DNA of 64,000 nt from Cryptosporangium arvum DSM 44712 (GTDB lineage Bacteria; Actinomycetota; Actinomycetes; Mycobacteriales; Cryptosporangiaceae): contig NZ_KK073874.1 in assembly GCF_000585375.1 (NCBI RefSeq), positions 8,033,913-8,097,912 of the forward strand. Direction: 5' to 3'. Shown in pieces: positions 25,568-34,955 of this stretch; the stretch's first letter is position 1, and each line of letters starts with the position of its first letter. The notes beneath the pieces were generated by a model. That model was not told where the DNA came from. It did no database searches and saw only the letters and a program-made list of their open reading frames with translations. The position numbers and the translations under genes were made by a program.

Positions 25568-26185
25568 TCATACACGGACATCCGGTGGAGGACTGGACGT
25601 GCTCGGGCTCGGGCTGGGGCTGGGGGCGCGCGGTGACGTCTCGGTCGGCCGGGGCTGCGGCCGGTCGCACAGCGCGTGCAACTCGGTGCGGGCCCGCTCG
25701 GCTTCGGCCACCTGGATGAACGGCGCCGGGTCGCTGGTGGCGAACCAGTAGAGGGCCTGCCGGACGGCGCGGTGGACGATCCGGATCGGCTGGCGCATCG
25801 AGCGCGGCGCCCACGACACGTCGGCCAGCAGGTCGGCGCTGTTCCGGTTCCAGGCCGCCAGATCAGGGTCGATGGTGGGCAGCGAGCGCAACAGACCGAT
25901 CGCGGTGTCGACGTGGCGGAGCACCCGGTCGCACGCTCCGGCCACACCGGCCGGCGGCGGCTCCGACGGCACTGATCGCGGCGGCGAAGGCGGCACGACA
26001 CTCGGCGGGAGCTGCCCGCGGAAGGGCACGTCGACCTCGTCGCTCGGCGTGCGGGTCACGTTCCGGCTGCCGGGTAACGCCAGTGGTTCGTTCTCGTCCA
26101 GCCAGACGAACACGAGGACGACGAGCAGCGCGAGGAACACTGCTCCGATGCCCGTCAGCAGGCCGGCGAGGTAGGGGCGCCGCAT
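25568..26185 (-). CDS. Small membrane protein of unknown function
   Basis: The 205-residue protein has one membrane segment at ~7-29 (AGLLTGIGAVFLALLVVLVF), a Pro/Ser-rich linker, a helical core (~80-180, SVPSEPPPAGVAGACDRVLRH to AERARTELHALC) with two cysteines, and a Pro/Ser/Thr-rich C-terminal tail. A start at 26185 is chosen since MRRPYLAGLL begins the anchor; the frame extends 50 codons upstream without a hydrophobic or conserved feature. The orientation is probably N-in, C-out, placing the core outside the membrane. It lies between nnr and alr and is likely co-transcribed. No family is recognised. Confidence 0.72.
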   Translation of the reverse strand: MRRPYLAGLLTGIGAVFLALLVVLVFVWLDENEPLALPGSRNVTRTPSDEVDVPFRGQLPPSVVPPSPPRSVPSEPPPAGVAGACDRVLRHVDTAIGLLRSLPTIDPDLAAWNRNSADLLADVSWAPRSMRQPIRIVHRAVRQALYWFATSDPAPFIQVAEAERARTELHALCDRPQPRPTETSPRAPSPSPSPSTSSPPPDVRV

Positions 26186-26225
26186 GGCCTGAGAGTAGGT
26201 CTCGGAGCCACTCGTCAATGGTTCG

Positions 26226-27698
26226 TTATCGAACGGTCCGCTGAACCGCCGCCGGAAGGTGATCGAGGACGCGCGACGCGACGACCGGGCCGGCCTCGGC
26301 GGCGAGCCGCCCCGCGGTGCCGTGCACGAACGCACCCGCCGCCGCGGCCTCGGCCGGTGGCACGCCGCCGGCGAGCAGCGAGCCGATCACCCCGGAGAGG
26401 ACGTCGCCGGTGCCTGCGGTGGCCAACTCCGGCACGCCGGCCTTGACGACGTACACGGGCGCGTCGTCCGGGCTCGCGATCACCGTCCGGTAGCCCTTGA
26501 GCAGCACGGTGACGCCCAGTTCGCGGGCCGCGCGGCGGGCGGTGTCGATCCGGTCGGGGCCGACGTCACCGGCCAGGCGCGCGTACTCCCGGTCGTGGGG
26601 GGTGAGGAGGGTGGGAGCCTCGCGATCACGCACCAGCGCCGGCTCGCGGGCGACGATCGTCAGGCCGTCGGCGTCCAGCAGCACGGGGAGATCGGTGGCG
26701 AGTACCTGCCGGACGGCGTCCACCGCGTCGTCGTCGGTACCGAGACCGGAGCCCACCACCCAGGCCTGCACCCGGCCGGCGTCGGCCACCGACGGCGCGG
26801 AGACGACCTCGGGGTGTGCCGTACGGACCGCGTCACGGGCCGCGCCGGCGTACCGGACATAGCCCGACGGGCCGGAGAGTGCCCCACCCGTGCAGAGGAT
26901 CGCCGCACCCGGGTACTGCTCCGAGCCCGCCGCGACACCGACGACACCACGGGTGTACTTGTCGTCGGACGGGCCGGGGCGGGGCCACCAGCGGGCGACC
27001 GCGTCCGCGGTGACCAGGCGGGCGAGCGGCTCGGCCGGGAAACTCAGCCCGATGTCGACGATCTCCACCAGCCCGGCCCGCACGGCACCCTCACCCACCA
27101 GCAGACCGGCCTTGAGGCTCCCGAACGCGACCGTGACGTCGGCGGTGACCGCCGCGCCGGCCACTTCGCCGGTGTCGGCGTCGACGCCGCTGGGCAGGTC
27201 GACCGCGACGACAACCGACCCGTGCGCACGCCACTGTTCCGCGGCGAGGGCCAGCCGGGCGGCGTCCGGGCGCAGACCACCGCGCCCACCGATGCCGAGC
27301 AGCCCGTCGACGACCACGGCCGGCCGTTCCCGGACGTCCTCGAGTTCGACGAGCCGCCCGCCGGCCGCTCGCAACGCGGTCAGACCGGCGCGGTGCACCC
27401 GCTCGTCCTGGACGCCCGCGACCGCCCGCACCACCGCACCGCGGCGGGCCAGCGCGGCACCGGCGAACAACGCGTCACCACCGTTGTCGCCCTTGCCCAC
27501 CAGCAGCACGACCGGCGCGCCGTAGACCCGGTCCAGGACCTCGACGCACCGCCGGGCCAGGCCGGCCGCGGCCCGGCGCATCAGAGCACCCGGGGGGACG
27601 TGCGCCATCGCCTCGTGCTCGGCCGCCCTGATCGCCTCCACCGACCACGCGCCGGTGAGGACATCGTCGTCAGGCCGGTTCCGCGGGCCGGAGCTCAT
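26226..27698 (-). CDS. nnr: Bifunctional NAD(P)H-hydrate repair enzyme (epimerase and dehydratase)
   Basis: The 490-residue fusion repairs damaged nicotinamide cofactors. The N-terminal half (~1-210) is the NAD(P)HX epimerase (YjeF_N) with [20 protein letters not shown] and [16 protein letters not shown]. The C-terminal half (~225-490) is the ADP- or ATP-dependent dehydratase of the ribokinase fold: [17 protein letters not shown] and [18 protein letters not shown] with the catalytic GTGD aspartate. The start at 27698 overlaps the acpS stop by four bases. The acpS-nnr-alr order is a conserved actinobacterial arrangement. Confidence 0.95.
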   Translation of the reverse strand: MSSGPRNRPDDDVLTGAWSVEAIRAAEHEAMAHVPPGALMRRAAAGLARRCVEVLDRVYGAPVVLLVGKGDNGGDALFAGAALARRGAVVRAVAGVQDERVHRAGLTALRAAGGRLVELEDVRERPAVVVDGLLGIGGRGGLRPDAARLALAAEQWRAHGSVVVAVDLPSGVDADTGEVAGAAVTADVTVAFGSLKAGLLVGEGAVRAGLVEIVDIGLSFPAEPLARLVTADAVARWWPRPGPSDDKYTRGVVGVAAGSEQYPGAAILCTGGALSGPSGYVRYAGAARDAVRTAHPEVVSAPSVADAGRVQAWVVGSGLGTDDDAVDAVRQVLATDLPVLLDADGLTIVAREPALVRDREAPTLLTPHDREYARLAGDVGPDRIDTARRAARELGVTVLLKGYRTVIASPDDAPVYVVKAGVPELATAGTGDVLSGVIGSLLAGGVPPAEAAAAGAFVHGTAGRLAAEAGPVVASRVLDHLPAAVQRTVR

Positions 27699-28066
27699 GC
27701 GCCCTCCGCCACGACCATCGCCGAGGCGATCCCGCCGTCGTGGGAGAGGGAGAGATGCCAGCGGGCGATGCCGGCCTTCGCGGCGGCCTCGGCGACGGTG
27801 CCCTTGACGTCCAGCCACGGACGGCCGGCGTCGTCCGGAACGATCTCGCAGTCGTGCCATTTGAGCCCGTGGGGAGCGCCGAGCGCCTTCGCGACGGCTT
27901 CCTTGGCCGCGAACCGCGCCGCCAGCGAATCCGCCGGACGCGGGTGGCCTTCCTGATTGACGCGTTCGGCCGCGGTGAACAACCGCTCCGCGAGGTGCGG
28001 GGTGCGGGCCACCGCGGCGGCGAACCGTTCGACGAGCACGACGTCGATACCGACACTGACGATCAC
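27695..28066 (-). CDS. acpS: Holo-[acyl-carrier-protein] synthase AcpS
   Basis: AcpS attaches 4'-phosphopantetheine to acyl carrier proteins. The 123-residue protein shows the family motifs [12 protein letters not shown] (metal-binding Asp) and [14 protein letters not shown] (the Glu and Lys of the second metal/CoA motif), followed by the [18 protein letters not shown] end strand. It starts with GTG at 28066 and has almost no leader: the divergent SDR gene begins 15 bases away. It heads the operon through nnr, a membrane protein, alr, a hydrolase and tsaE. Confidence 0.95.
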   Translation of the reverse strand: MIVSVGIDVVLVERFAAAVARTPHLAERLFTAAERVNQEGHPRPADSLAARFAAKEAVAKALGAPHGLKWHDCEIVPDDAGRPWLDVKGTVAEAAAKAGIARWHLSLSHDGGIASAMVVAEGA

Positions 28067-28081
28067 GCTTCACACCCTGGC

Positions 28082-28891
28082 ATGTCGGGTCGCAACAGTG
28101 GCACCGTGTCTCCCGTGCCACCTCTCACTGGTCGAGTTGCCCTGATCACCGGAGCCAGCCGCAAGGCGGGTATCGGCGCCGCGATCGCCGGCCGTCTCGT
28201 CGCGGACGGCGCGTCGCTCCTGCTCCACGGCTGGGACGCGCACGACGAGGCCCAGCCGTGGGGTGCCGACGGTCTGCGCTCGGTGGCGATGGACCTGGCC
28301 ACCGGCGGGGGGCGGGTCGCCACCGCGGCGGCCGACCTGTCCGATCCGGCGGCGCCACGCACGCTCGTGGGGTCCGCGCTCGATCAGTTCGGGCGGCTGG
28401 ACATCCTCGTCGCGAACCACGCGCGGTCGGTGCCGTGGGGCCCGCTCAGCGAGGTGACGGCAGCCGAGATCGACCTGTCGTACGCGGTGAACACCCGGGC
28501 CACGCTGCTGCTCGTGAAGGAGTTCGCGGCGGTGCGCGGCGAGGCTCCGGACGGGCGGGTCGTGCTCCTGACCTCGGGACAGGGCCAGGGGCCGATGCCG
28601 CTGGAGATCCCGTACGCCTCGAGCAAGGCCGCGCTGGCCGGCATGACGCCGAGCCTGGCGGCGGCGTTGGCGCCGTACGCCACGGTGAACTGCGTGAACC
28701 CGGGCCCGACCGATACGGGGTGGGCGAGCGCGGACCTCATCGAGGAGTCGCGGCCCAAGGCCCCGTTCGGACGCTGGGGGCAGCCCGATGACGCCGCGAA
28801 GCTGATCGCCTGGCTGGTGGGCCCGGAAGCCGGGTGGGTCACCGGCCAGGTGATCAGTTCCGACGGCGGTTGGGGTCTTACTCGACCGTGA
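28082..28891 (+). CDS. Short-chain dehydrogenase/reductase
   Basis: The 269-residue SDR has the cofactor loop VALITGASRKAGIGAAIAG, the NHA strand (LVANHARSV) in place of the common NNAG, a catalytic serine in VVLLTSGQGQG, and YASSK (Tyr-x-x-x-Lys). It is a classical NAD(P)-dependent oxidoreductase of unknown substrate; the altered NNAG and the GQGQGPM loop point to a distinct subgroup. The start is ambiguous between ATG 28082 and GTG 28106. The 3' end overlaps glmS by 14 bases in convergent orientation. Confidence 0.88.
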   Translation: MSGRNSGTVSPVPPLTGRVALITGASRKAGIGAAIAGRLVADGASLLLHGWDAHDEAQPWGADGLRSVAMDLATGGGRVATAAADLSDPAAPRTLVGSALDQFGRLDILVANHARSVPWGPLSEVTAAEIDLSYAVNTRATLLLVKEFAAVRGEAPDGRVVLLTSGQGQGPMPLEIPYASSKAALAGMTPSLAAALAPYATVNCVNPGPTDTGWASADLIEESRPKAPFGRWGQPDDAAKLIAWLVGPEAGWVTGQVISSDGGWGLTRP

Positions 28892-30779
28892 CCGACTTGG
28901 CCAGGTTGCGCGGCTGGTCGACGTCGTTGCCGCGCGCGGCGGCGATCTCGCACGCCAGCACCTGCAGCGGCACCACGGTGGTCAGCGGCGCGAGCAGCGT
29001 CGTCGTCCGCGGCACCCGGATGAGGTGGTCGGCGTACGGCTCGACCGCGGTGTCGCCTTCCTCGGCGATGACGATCGTCCGCGCGCCCCGGGCCCGCACT
29101 TCCTGGATGTTCGACACGATCTTGTCGTGCAGGAGGCTGCGCCCACGCGGCGACGGAACCGTGATGACCACCGGCACCCCGTCGTCGATGAGCGAGATCG
29201 GGCCGTGCTTGAGCTCGCCGGCCGCGAAGCCCTCGGCGTGCATGTAGGCGAGCTCCTTGAGCTTGAGCGCGCCCTCCAGAGCCACCGGGTACCCGACGTG
29301 CCGGCCCAGGAACAGCACCTGCTGCGAGCCGGACAGGTCCCGGGCCAGCTTGCGCACCGGCTCCATCGTCTGGAGCACCTCGGCGACCGCGTCCGGTGTG
29401 GCCTTCAGCTGGTCGACGATCGCCGCGACCTCGTCGGAGTACTTGATGCCGCGGATCTGCGCGAGGTGCAGGCCGACCAGGTAGACCGCGATGATCTGGG
29501 TGACGAACGCCTTCGTCGACGCGACCGCGATCTCCGGCCCGGCGTGCGTGTAGAGCACACCGTCGGACTCGCGCGGGATCGTCGAGCCGTTCGTGTTGCA
29601 GACCGCCAGGACACGCGCCTTCTGCTCCTTGGCGTGGCGCAGGGCCATGATCGTGTCCATCGTCTCGCCGGACTGGCTGATCGCGATGACCAGCGTCGAC
29701 CGGTCGAGCACCGGGTCGCGGTAGCGGAACTCGCTGGCCAGCTCCACCTCGACCGGGATACGCGTCCAGTGCTCGATCGCGTACTTTCCGACCAGGCCGG
29801 CGTTGTACGACGTTCCGCAGCCGATGACGAAGATCTTGTCGATGTCGCGGAGATCCTGGTCGGTGAGGCGCACCTCGTCGAGCGAGATCTCGCCGTGCTC
29901 GGTCAGGCGCCCACGCAGCGTGTCGGCGATGGCCTGCGGCTGCTCGGCGATCTCCTTGAGCATGAAGTAGTCGTAGCCGCCCTTCTCGGCGGCCGAGACG
30001 TCCCAGTCGACGTGGTAGTCGCGCACCTCGGCGGCCCCGCCGGCGAAGTCGGTGACGACGATGCCGTCCGCGGTGACCTCGGCGACCTGGTCCTGGCCGA
30101 GCTCGACCGCGTCCCGGGTGTATTCGATGAACGCGGACACGTCGGAGGCGAGGAAGTTCTCACCCTGGCCGCGACCCGCCACCATCGGCGAGTTGCGGCG
30201 CGCGCCGACGACGACGCCCGGCACGTCCCGGTGGACGGCGAGCAGCGTGAACGCACCCTCGAGCCGGCGGCAGACGATGCGCATCGCCTCGGCCAGCCGG
30301 CCGGTGCTCTCGTCGGTGCTGGTGTGGCCGTAGTTCTGGCCGTCGAGCGACCAGTACGCCTCGGCGATCAGGTGTGCGGCGGTCTCGGTGTCGGTGTCGG
30401 AGCGGAACTCGACCCCGCGGTCCTCGAGCTCGGCGCGGAGCACCGCGAAGTTCTCGATGATGCCGTTGTGGATGACCGACACGCTGCCATCGGCCGAGAG
30501 GTGCGGGTGCGCGTTGCGGTCGGTGGGGCCACCGTGGGTGGCCCAGCGCGTGTGACCGATGGCGGTGGACGCATCCGTGCTGCCGAGGACGCTGCTCGGG
30601 TCGGCCAGCACGCTCGTGAGGTTGGCCAGCTTGCCGGCCTTCTTCTCCACGGCGATCTTGCCGCCGTCGACCACGGCGATCCCGGCGGAGTCGTAGCCCC
30701 GGTACTCGAGCCGGCGGAGGCCCTCTACGACGATGTCGACCGCGCGACGCGGGCCGGTATAGCCAACGATTCCACACAT
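28878..30779 (-). CDS. glmS: Glutamine-fructose-6-phosphate aminotransferase GlmS
   Basis: GlmS makes glucosamine-6-phosphate, the first step to UDP-GlcNAc. The start MCGIVGYTGPRRA gives the catalytic N-terminal Cys after Met removal; residues to ~240 are the glutaminase domain (TRWATHGGPTDRNAHPH). Two SIS domains follow: GCGTSYNAGLVGKYAIEHW and ISQSGETMDTIMALRHAKE, then SKAFVTQI and the second sugar-binding lobe, ending PRNLAKSVTVE. Its 633 residues are a normal length. I chose the ATG at 30779 because the catalytic Cys must be residue 2. It works upstream of GlmM (32297), with a double-PAP2 gene between them. No glmS ribozyme was recognised in the short 67-base upstream gap. Confidence 0.98.
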   Translation of the reverse strand: MCGIVGYTGPRRAVDIVVEGLRRLEYRGYDSAGIAVVDGGKIAVEKKAGKLANLTSVLADPSSVLGSTDASTAIGHTRWATHGGPTDRNAHPHLSADGSVSVIHNGIIENFAVLRAELEDRGVEFRSDTDTETAAHLIAEAYWSLDGQNYGHTSTDESTGRLAEAMRIVCRRLEGAFTLLAVHRDVPGVVVGARRNSPMVAGRGQGENFLASDVSAFIEYTRDAVELGQDQVAEVTADGIVVTDFAGGAAEVRDYHVDWDVSAAEKGGYDYFMLKEIAEQPQAIADTLRGRLTEHGEISLDEVRLTDQDLRDIDKIFVIGCGTSYNAGLVGKYAIEHWTRIPVEVELASEFRYRDPVLDRSTLVIAISQSGETMDTIMALRHAKEQKARVLAVCNTNGSTIPRESDGVLYTHAGPEIAVASTKAFVTQIIAVYLVGLHLAQIRGIKYSDEVAAIVDQLKATPDAVAEVLQTMEPVRKLARDLSGSQQVLFLGRHVGYPVALEGALKLKELAYMHAEGFAAGELKHGPISLIDDGVPVVITVPSPRGRSLLHDKIVSNIQEVRARGARTIVIAEEGDTAVEPYADHLIRVPRTTTLLAPLTTVVPLQVLACEIAAARGNDVDQPRNLAKSVTVE

Positions 30780-30846
30780 GGTGCCGAGGTTACCCAAGCG
30801 ACTACCCGGACCCCTATGCCGGGATGACACAGAGCGACGTTCGGCG

Positions 30847-32271
30847 TTAACTCTCGACCTTTCGGACAGTAAGCCGGTCAGCGGCCGGTGATTTCCGCAA
30901 CATCAGCACCGCGACGATCGTCAGCCACACCGCCCCATAGGCCGCGCCGCCCACCACGTCGGTCGGATGGTGCATACCGCGATAGACCCGGCTCAGCCCG
31001 ACGAGGACCGCCAGCACGCCGACGGCGGCCAGCCAGCGCCCCGGGTGCTTGCCGGTCCGGCGGGCGAACAGCACCGCGAGCGCGCCGTAGCAGGCCACCG
31101 TCGCGGCCGTGTGACCGGACGGGAAACTGCTGGTCGGCGGCGCGATGTCGAGGTGCTGGACGTCCGGCCGGGGCCGATCGACGATCGAGGAGACCAGCAG
31201 GAAACCCCACACCTCGCCGACGACGGCGAGCACGATCGCAGCCGGCTCCAGCCAGCGTCGGTACACCAGCCGGGCGGCGAGCCCGCTGACGACCGTGACG
31301 ATCGTGATCGTCGACGTCTCACCGAGCAGCGACGCGAACGCGGTGACGTCGTCCAGGGTGGGCGTGCGGTGCGTGGCGAACCACCCGGGGAGCCCGCCGT
31401 CCGGGTGTGTCCTCGCGACGAGCCACCCCGCACCGAGCGTGACCGCGACGAGCCCGGCCCAGGGCAGGATCAGCCGCGGAACCCAGTGCGCCACCTCGCC
31501 GACGGCGGCGCGGAAACCCGGCAGCGGCCGCGGATCGACGTCCGGCTCGGTGCGCTCGGGCTCGATCCCCGCGGTCAGCACGTGCGTGTCGCCCCACCCC
31601 GCCTCGCGTCGCCAGGTCCGGAACACGATCGTCGTCGCGGCGACCCAGCCCAGGCCGACGAGGCAGCCGCCGATCACGTCGCTGAGGAAGTGCACGCCCA
31701 GCGCGATCCGCGAGAAGCAGACCGCGGCCACGACCGTCACCGCCGCGACCCAGCCGACCCTGGGCACCCTCCCCCGGTCCAGCCAGAGCAGCAGCAGGAC
31801 CGCACAGCCGACGAACGCGCCGAGGGCGTGGCCCGACGGGAACGAGTACCCGTCGGCGTAGGCGACCGCGTCCGGAAGCCCTGGCCGCGCCCGTTCCACC
31901 ACTTCTTTCAGTACGACGCCGAGCAGCGCGCCGCCCCACGTCGTCACCAGGGCCCAGAGCGCGAGCCGGGGACGGTCCACGGCCAGCAGCCAGAGCGCGG
32001 CGACCGTCGCGACCAGCCGGAACGTCTCCGGGCGCCCGACGCTCGAGATGGCTTTCTGCACGTCGACGAACCACGGGTGCGCGGTGGCGAAGCCGTTCAG
32101 AGCCTGCGCGATGTCGAGATCGAGCCCCGCCACCGGGCCGTCGACGTTCTTGACGACGACAGCCAGGATCGCGACCGGCACCGCTACGACGCACGCGGCG
32201 ACGAGCGCTAGCCCGAAGCGAACCAGGAGCCGCCGGTCCGCAATGACGGTGGAACTCATGACGGCAACCAT
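30847..32271 (-). CDS. Double PAP2 membrane protein (tandem phosphatidic acid phosphatase domains)
   Basis: The 474-residue protein carries two PAP2 domains of six-helix type in one chain. The first has the full motif set: KEVVERARP (C1), SFPSGHALGAF (C2), SRIALGVHFLSDVIGG (C3). The second has C2 (SFPSGHTAATV) and C3 (SRVYRGMHHPTDVVGG) intact, but the C1 lysine is replaced by serine (SSIVDRPRP). A cytosolic or periplasmic linker of about 50 residues joins them. PAP2 enzymes remove phosphate from lipid phosphates such as undecaprenyl diphosphate; here the first domain is probably active and the second altered. Starts at 32271 and 32259 are both possible. It lies between glmS and glmM. Confidence 0.9.
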   Translation of the reverse strand: MVAVMSSTVIADRRLLVRFGLALVAACVVAVPVAILAVVVKNVDGPVAGLDLDIAQALNGFATAHPWFVDVQKAISSVGRPETFRLVATVAALWLLAVDRPRLALWALVTTWGGALLGVVLKEVVERARPGLPDAVAYADGYSFPSGHALGAFVGCAVLLLLWLDRGRVPRVGWVAAVTVVAAVCFSRIALGVHFLSDVIGGCLVGLGWVAATTIVFRTWRREAGWGDTHVLTAGIEPERTEPDVDPRPLPGFRAAVGEVAHWVPRLILPWAGLVAVTLGAGWLVARTHPDGGLPGWFATHRTPTLDDVTAFASLLGETSTITIVTVVSGLAARLVYRRWLEPAAIVLAVVGEVWGFLLVSSIVDRPRPDVQHLDIAPPTSSFPSGHTAATVACYGALAVLFARRTGKHPGRWLAAVGVLAVLVGLSRVYRGMHHPTDVVGGAAYGAVWLTIVAVLMLRKSPAADRLTVRKVES

Positions 32272-32296
32272 TGCCGCTCAGCGCACGAACGACACG

Positions 32297-33640
32297 TCAG
32301 CCGACGTCGGCGACCACTTTCGCGATGCGGTGGGCGACGGCTTCGGCGTCTTCCTGGCTGGCGGCCTCGACCATCACCCGGATCAGCCGCTCGGTGCCCG
32401 AGGGGCGCAGCAGCACCCGCCCGGTCTCGCCCAGCTCCCGCTCGGCTTCCGCGACGGCGGCGGCGACCGACTCGGCCGCGGCGACCGCGGCCTTGTCCTG
32501 CACCCGGACGTTGATCAGCACCTGCGGCAACCGCGTGACCGCGCCCGCCAGCTCGGCGATCGTCTTGCCGCTGGAGGCCATCCGGGCCATCAGGTGCAGC
32601 GCGGTCAGCAGTCCGTCGCCGGTGGTGGCATGGGCGGGCATCACGACGTGGCCGCTCTGCTCACCGCCCAGCGCGAGACCCCGCGCCCGCAGTGCCTCGA
32701 GCACGTACCGGTCGCCGACGCCGGTGGTGACGAGCGAGATCCCGGCGTCCTTCATCGCGAGCGTCAGGCCCAGGTTGCTCATCACGGTGATGACGAGGGT
32801 GTCCTCGATGAGCGTCCCGGCGTCCTTCATCGCCAGCGCGATGATCGCCATGATCTGGTCACCGTCGACCGTGTTGCCGTCGGCGTCCACCGCGAGGCAG
32901 CGGTCGGCGTCGCCGTCGTGGGCGATGCCGATGTCGGCCCGGTGTTCGAGCACGGCCTTCCGGACGACGTCGAGGTGGGTGGAGCCCACGCCCTCGTTGA
33001 TGTTCAGGCCGTCGGGCTCGGCCGCGATCGGGATGACCGTCGCACCGGCGCGCCGGTAGAGCTCGGGGGCGACCGCGGACGCCGCGCCGTTCGCGCAGTC
33101 GACGACGACGGTGATGCCCTCCAGGCGGTGGGTGAGCGTCGTGAGCAGGTGCTCGACGTACTGCTCGCCGCCGTCGTGGAAGTCACCGATGCGGCCGACG
33201 CCGGCGCCGGCCGGACGCGTCCACTCGCGGGCCGCGTTGTGCCGGATCGCTTCCTCGATCGCGTCCTCGATCTCGTCCGGAAGCTTGTGACCGCCCCGGG
33301 CGAACAACTTGATGCCGTTGTCGGGCATCGGGTTGTGGCTCGCCGACAGCATGACGCCGAGGTCGGCGCCGAGCTCGGCAGTGAGGTGGGCGACCGCGGG
33401 AGTCGGCAGCGAGCCGACTCTCGTCACGTCCGCGCCCGCGCTGGCGAGGCCGGCGCAGACCGCCGCCTCGAGCATCTCGCCGCTGGCCCGGGGGTCACGC
33501 CCCACGACGGCCTTCGGTCGTGGTCCCTCTACCCCGGCCAGTACGTGCGCCGCCGCGACGGCCACCGCCATCGCGAGTTCCGGCGTGAGGTCGCCGTTGG
33601 CGAGGCCTCGTACTCCGTCGGTACCGAACAGACGACCCAT
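32297..33640 (-). CDS. glmM: Phosphoglucosamine mutase GlmM
   Basis: GlmM converts glucosamine-6-phosphate to glucosamine-1-phosphate for UDP-GlcNAc synthesis. The 447-residue protein has the opening [15 protein letters not shown], the phosphoserine loop [13 protein letters not shown], the metal loop DGDADRCLA and the phosphate-binding [15 protein letters not shown] near the C-terminus. The start at 33640 is set by the conserved [11 protein letters not shown]; the frame extends 32 codons upstream through non-conserved sequence. Downstream lies the PAP2 gene and then glmS, so a glmM-PAP2-glmS set exists but is not tightly coupled. A hairpin at 33794 separates it from the upstream rplM-rpsI unit. 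Confidence 0.98.
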   Translation of the reverse strand: MGRLFGTDGVRGLANGDLTPELAMAVAVAAAHVLAGVEGPRPKAVVGRDPRASGEMLEAAVCAGLASAGADVTRVGSLPTPAVAHLTAELGADLGVMLSASHNPMPDNGIKLFARGGHKLPDEIEDAIEEAIRHNAAREWTRPAGAGVGRIGDFHDGGEQYVEHLLTTLTHRLEGITVVVDCANGAASAVAPELYRRAGATVIPIAAEPDGLNINEGVGSTHLDVVRKAVLEHRADIGIAHDGDADRCLAVDADGNTVDGDQIMAIIALAMKDAGTLIEDTLVITVMSNLGLTLAMKDAGISLVTTGVGDRYVLEALRARGLALGGEQSGHVVMPAHATTGDGLLTALHLMARMASSGKTIAELAGAVTRLPQVLINVRVQDKAAVAAAESVAAAVAEAERELGETGRVLLRPSGTERLIRVMVEAASQEDAEAVAHRIAKVVADVG

Positions 33641-33793
33641 CAGTCCCGCCACTCCGCGGAGGTCACGACCGCTCGGTGCGAGCGGTACGGGTTCATTGGC
33701 CTCACGGGGCCGACCGTAATGGGTCGAGCAGTGCAATCCTGTCGGGCGCGCGACGTTGCACTGCCCGGACCAGGCCGCCCCCCGTGTAACACA

Positions 33794-33823
33794 CCGGCCG
33801 GTGGCGAGACTGCCACCGGCCGG
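33794..33823 (-). terminator. Hairpin after rpsI
   Basis: A 12-base-pair stem (33794-33805 with 33812-33823, CCGGCCGGTGGC and its complement) with loop GAGACT lies 16 bases after the rpsI stop. It likely ends or dampens the rplM-rpsI transcript before glmM. The remaining 33641-33793 gap shows no gene. Confidence 0.7.
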
Positions 33824-33839
33824 GTCGAACCTCGCTGAA

Positions 33840-34247
33840 TCAGCGCTTGCTGTACTGGGGCGCCTTGCGCGCCTTCTTCAGACCGTACTTCTTCCGCTCC
33901 TTGACCCGGGGGTCACGGGTGAGGAAGCCGGCCTTCTTCAGCGCCGGGCGGTCGTCGGGCTCGACGGTGATCAGCGCACGCGCGATCGCGAGCCGGAGCG
34001 CACCGGCCTGACCGGTGATGCCGCCGCCACGCAGGCTCGCGATGACGTCGTACTGCTCGGCCTTCTCGAGGGTCACGAACGGCTCACGGATGAGCTGCTG
34101 GTGCACCTTGTTCGGGAAGTACTCCTCGATGGTGCGGCCGTTCAGCTTGAACTGGCCGGTGCCCGGCACGAGCCGGACCCGGACGATGGCCTCCTTGCGG
34201 CGGCCGACCGTCTGGATCGGCTTCTCCGCGACGACAGGGATGGTCAC
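33840..34247 (-). CDS. rpsI: 30S ribosomal protein S9
   Basis: S9 sits on the head of the 30S subunit, with its C-terminal arm reaching the P-site tRNA. The 135-residue protein shows [39 protein letters not shown] and the invariant end RKAPQYSKR. It begins with GTG at 34247. It follows rplM after 38 bases, forming the universal rplM-rpsI pair. A hairpin follows the gene. Confidence 0.98.
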   Translation of the reverse strand: MTIPVVAEKPIQTVGRRKEAIVRVRLVPGTGQFKLNGRTIEEYFPNKVHQQLIREPFVTLEKAEQYDVIASLRGGGITGQAGALRLAIARALITVEPDDRPALKKAGFLTRDPRVKERKKYGLKKARKAPQYSKR

Positions 34248-34285
34248 GCTAAAAGTCTCCTACTGCTGGCTGCGATGTCGCGGAT

Positions 34286-34729
34286 TTACTGGGCGACCTG
34301 GTTGATCTCGAACGGCGTCGGCTTCTGAGCGCTGTGCGGGTGCTCCGGGCCGGCGTAGACCTTGAGCTTGCTCAGCAGCTGGCGACCGAGCTTGTTCTTC
34401 GGAAGCATGCCGCGGACCGCGAGCTCGATGGCCCGCTCCGGCCGCGTCTCCAGCAGCTCGTTGTAACCGACGCGCTTGAGGCCGCCCGGGTAACCGGAGT
34501 GCCGGTAGGCGACCTTCGTCTCACGCTTGTTACCGGTCAGGGCAACCTTGGACGCGTTGACGACGATGACGAAGTCACCGGTGTCGACGTGGGGCGCGAA
34601 GATCGGCTTGTGCTTGCCGCGCAGCAGCTGCGCTACGTGGGTCGCGAGCCGTCCGAGGACGACGTCGTTCGCGTCGATGACGTGCCACTGACGCTGGACG
34701 TCTCCGGCCTTCGGGCTAAACGTACGCAC
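34286..34729 (-). CDS. rplM: 50S ribosomal protein L13
   Basis: L13 is an early-assembling 23S rRNA-binding protein. The 147-residue sequence shows [31 protein letters not shown] and [26 protein letters not shown] chose the GTG at 34729 ([17 protein letters not shown]), where the actinobacterial family begins; an upstream frame of 43 codons is rejected. It is the first gene of the rplM-rpsI operon, with a strong promoter candidate at 34845-34874 and a leader of about 110 bases. Confidence 0.98.
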   Translation of the reverse strand: MRTFSPKAGDVQRQWHVIDANDVVLGRLATHVAQLLRGKHKPIFAPHVDTGDFVIVVNASKVALTGNKRETKVAYRHSGYPGGLKRVGYNELLETRPERAIELAVRGMLPKNKLGRQLLSKLKVYAGPEHPHSAQKPTPFEINQVAQ

Positions 34730-34844
34730 GGGTCTACCTTGTCTCGTCAGTTCTCGGGTCCGCTGGCCGCTCACCGGCGGTTGAGCGCGCAATTGATCCG
34801 GGCGAGTCAACCCCGCGGAAGCATGAAGCGCGCAACAGCAGCCA

Positions 34845-34874
34845 AGGATACCCGGCAAATTCGAGCATGGTCAA
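34845..34874 (-). promoter_or_regulatory. Promoter of rplM-rpsI
   Basis: On the minus strand TTGACC (34874-34869) and TATCCT (34850-34845) are separated by 18 bases, a near-consensus vegetative pair. The leader of about 110 bases before rplM contains a GGTTGA/TCAACC inverted repeat (34779-34784 with 34807-34812) that might take part in L13-dependent feedback; that is inference only. Confidence 0.65.
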
Positions 34875-34955
34875 AAGCGGCGCCCCGGGCCGTGTGATAG
34901 GCGGCCTGGGGAATGCGACGCACGGGTGCTGCGGAGGGTAAGTAGGCTCGGCGGC

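Noticed and set aside
30780-30846. glmS ribozyme upstream of glmS
   Set aside because: The gap is too short and has no recognisable ribozyme core; the element is mostly found in Firmicutes.
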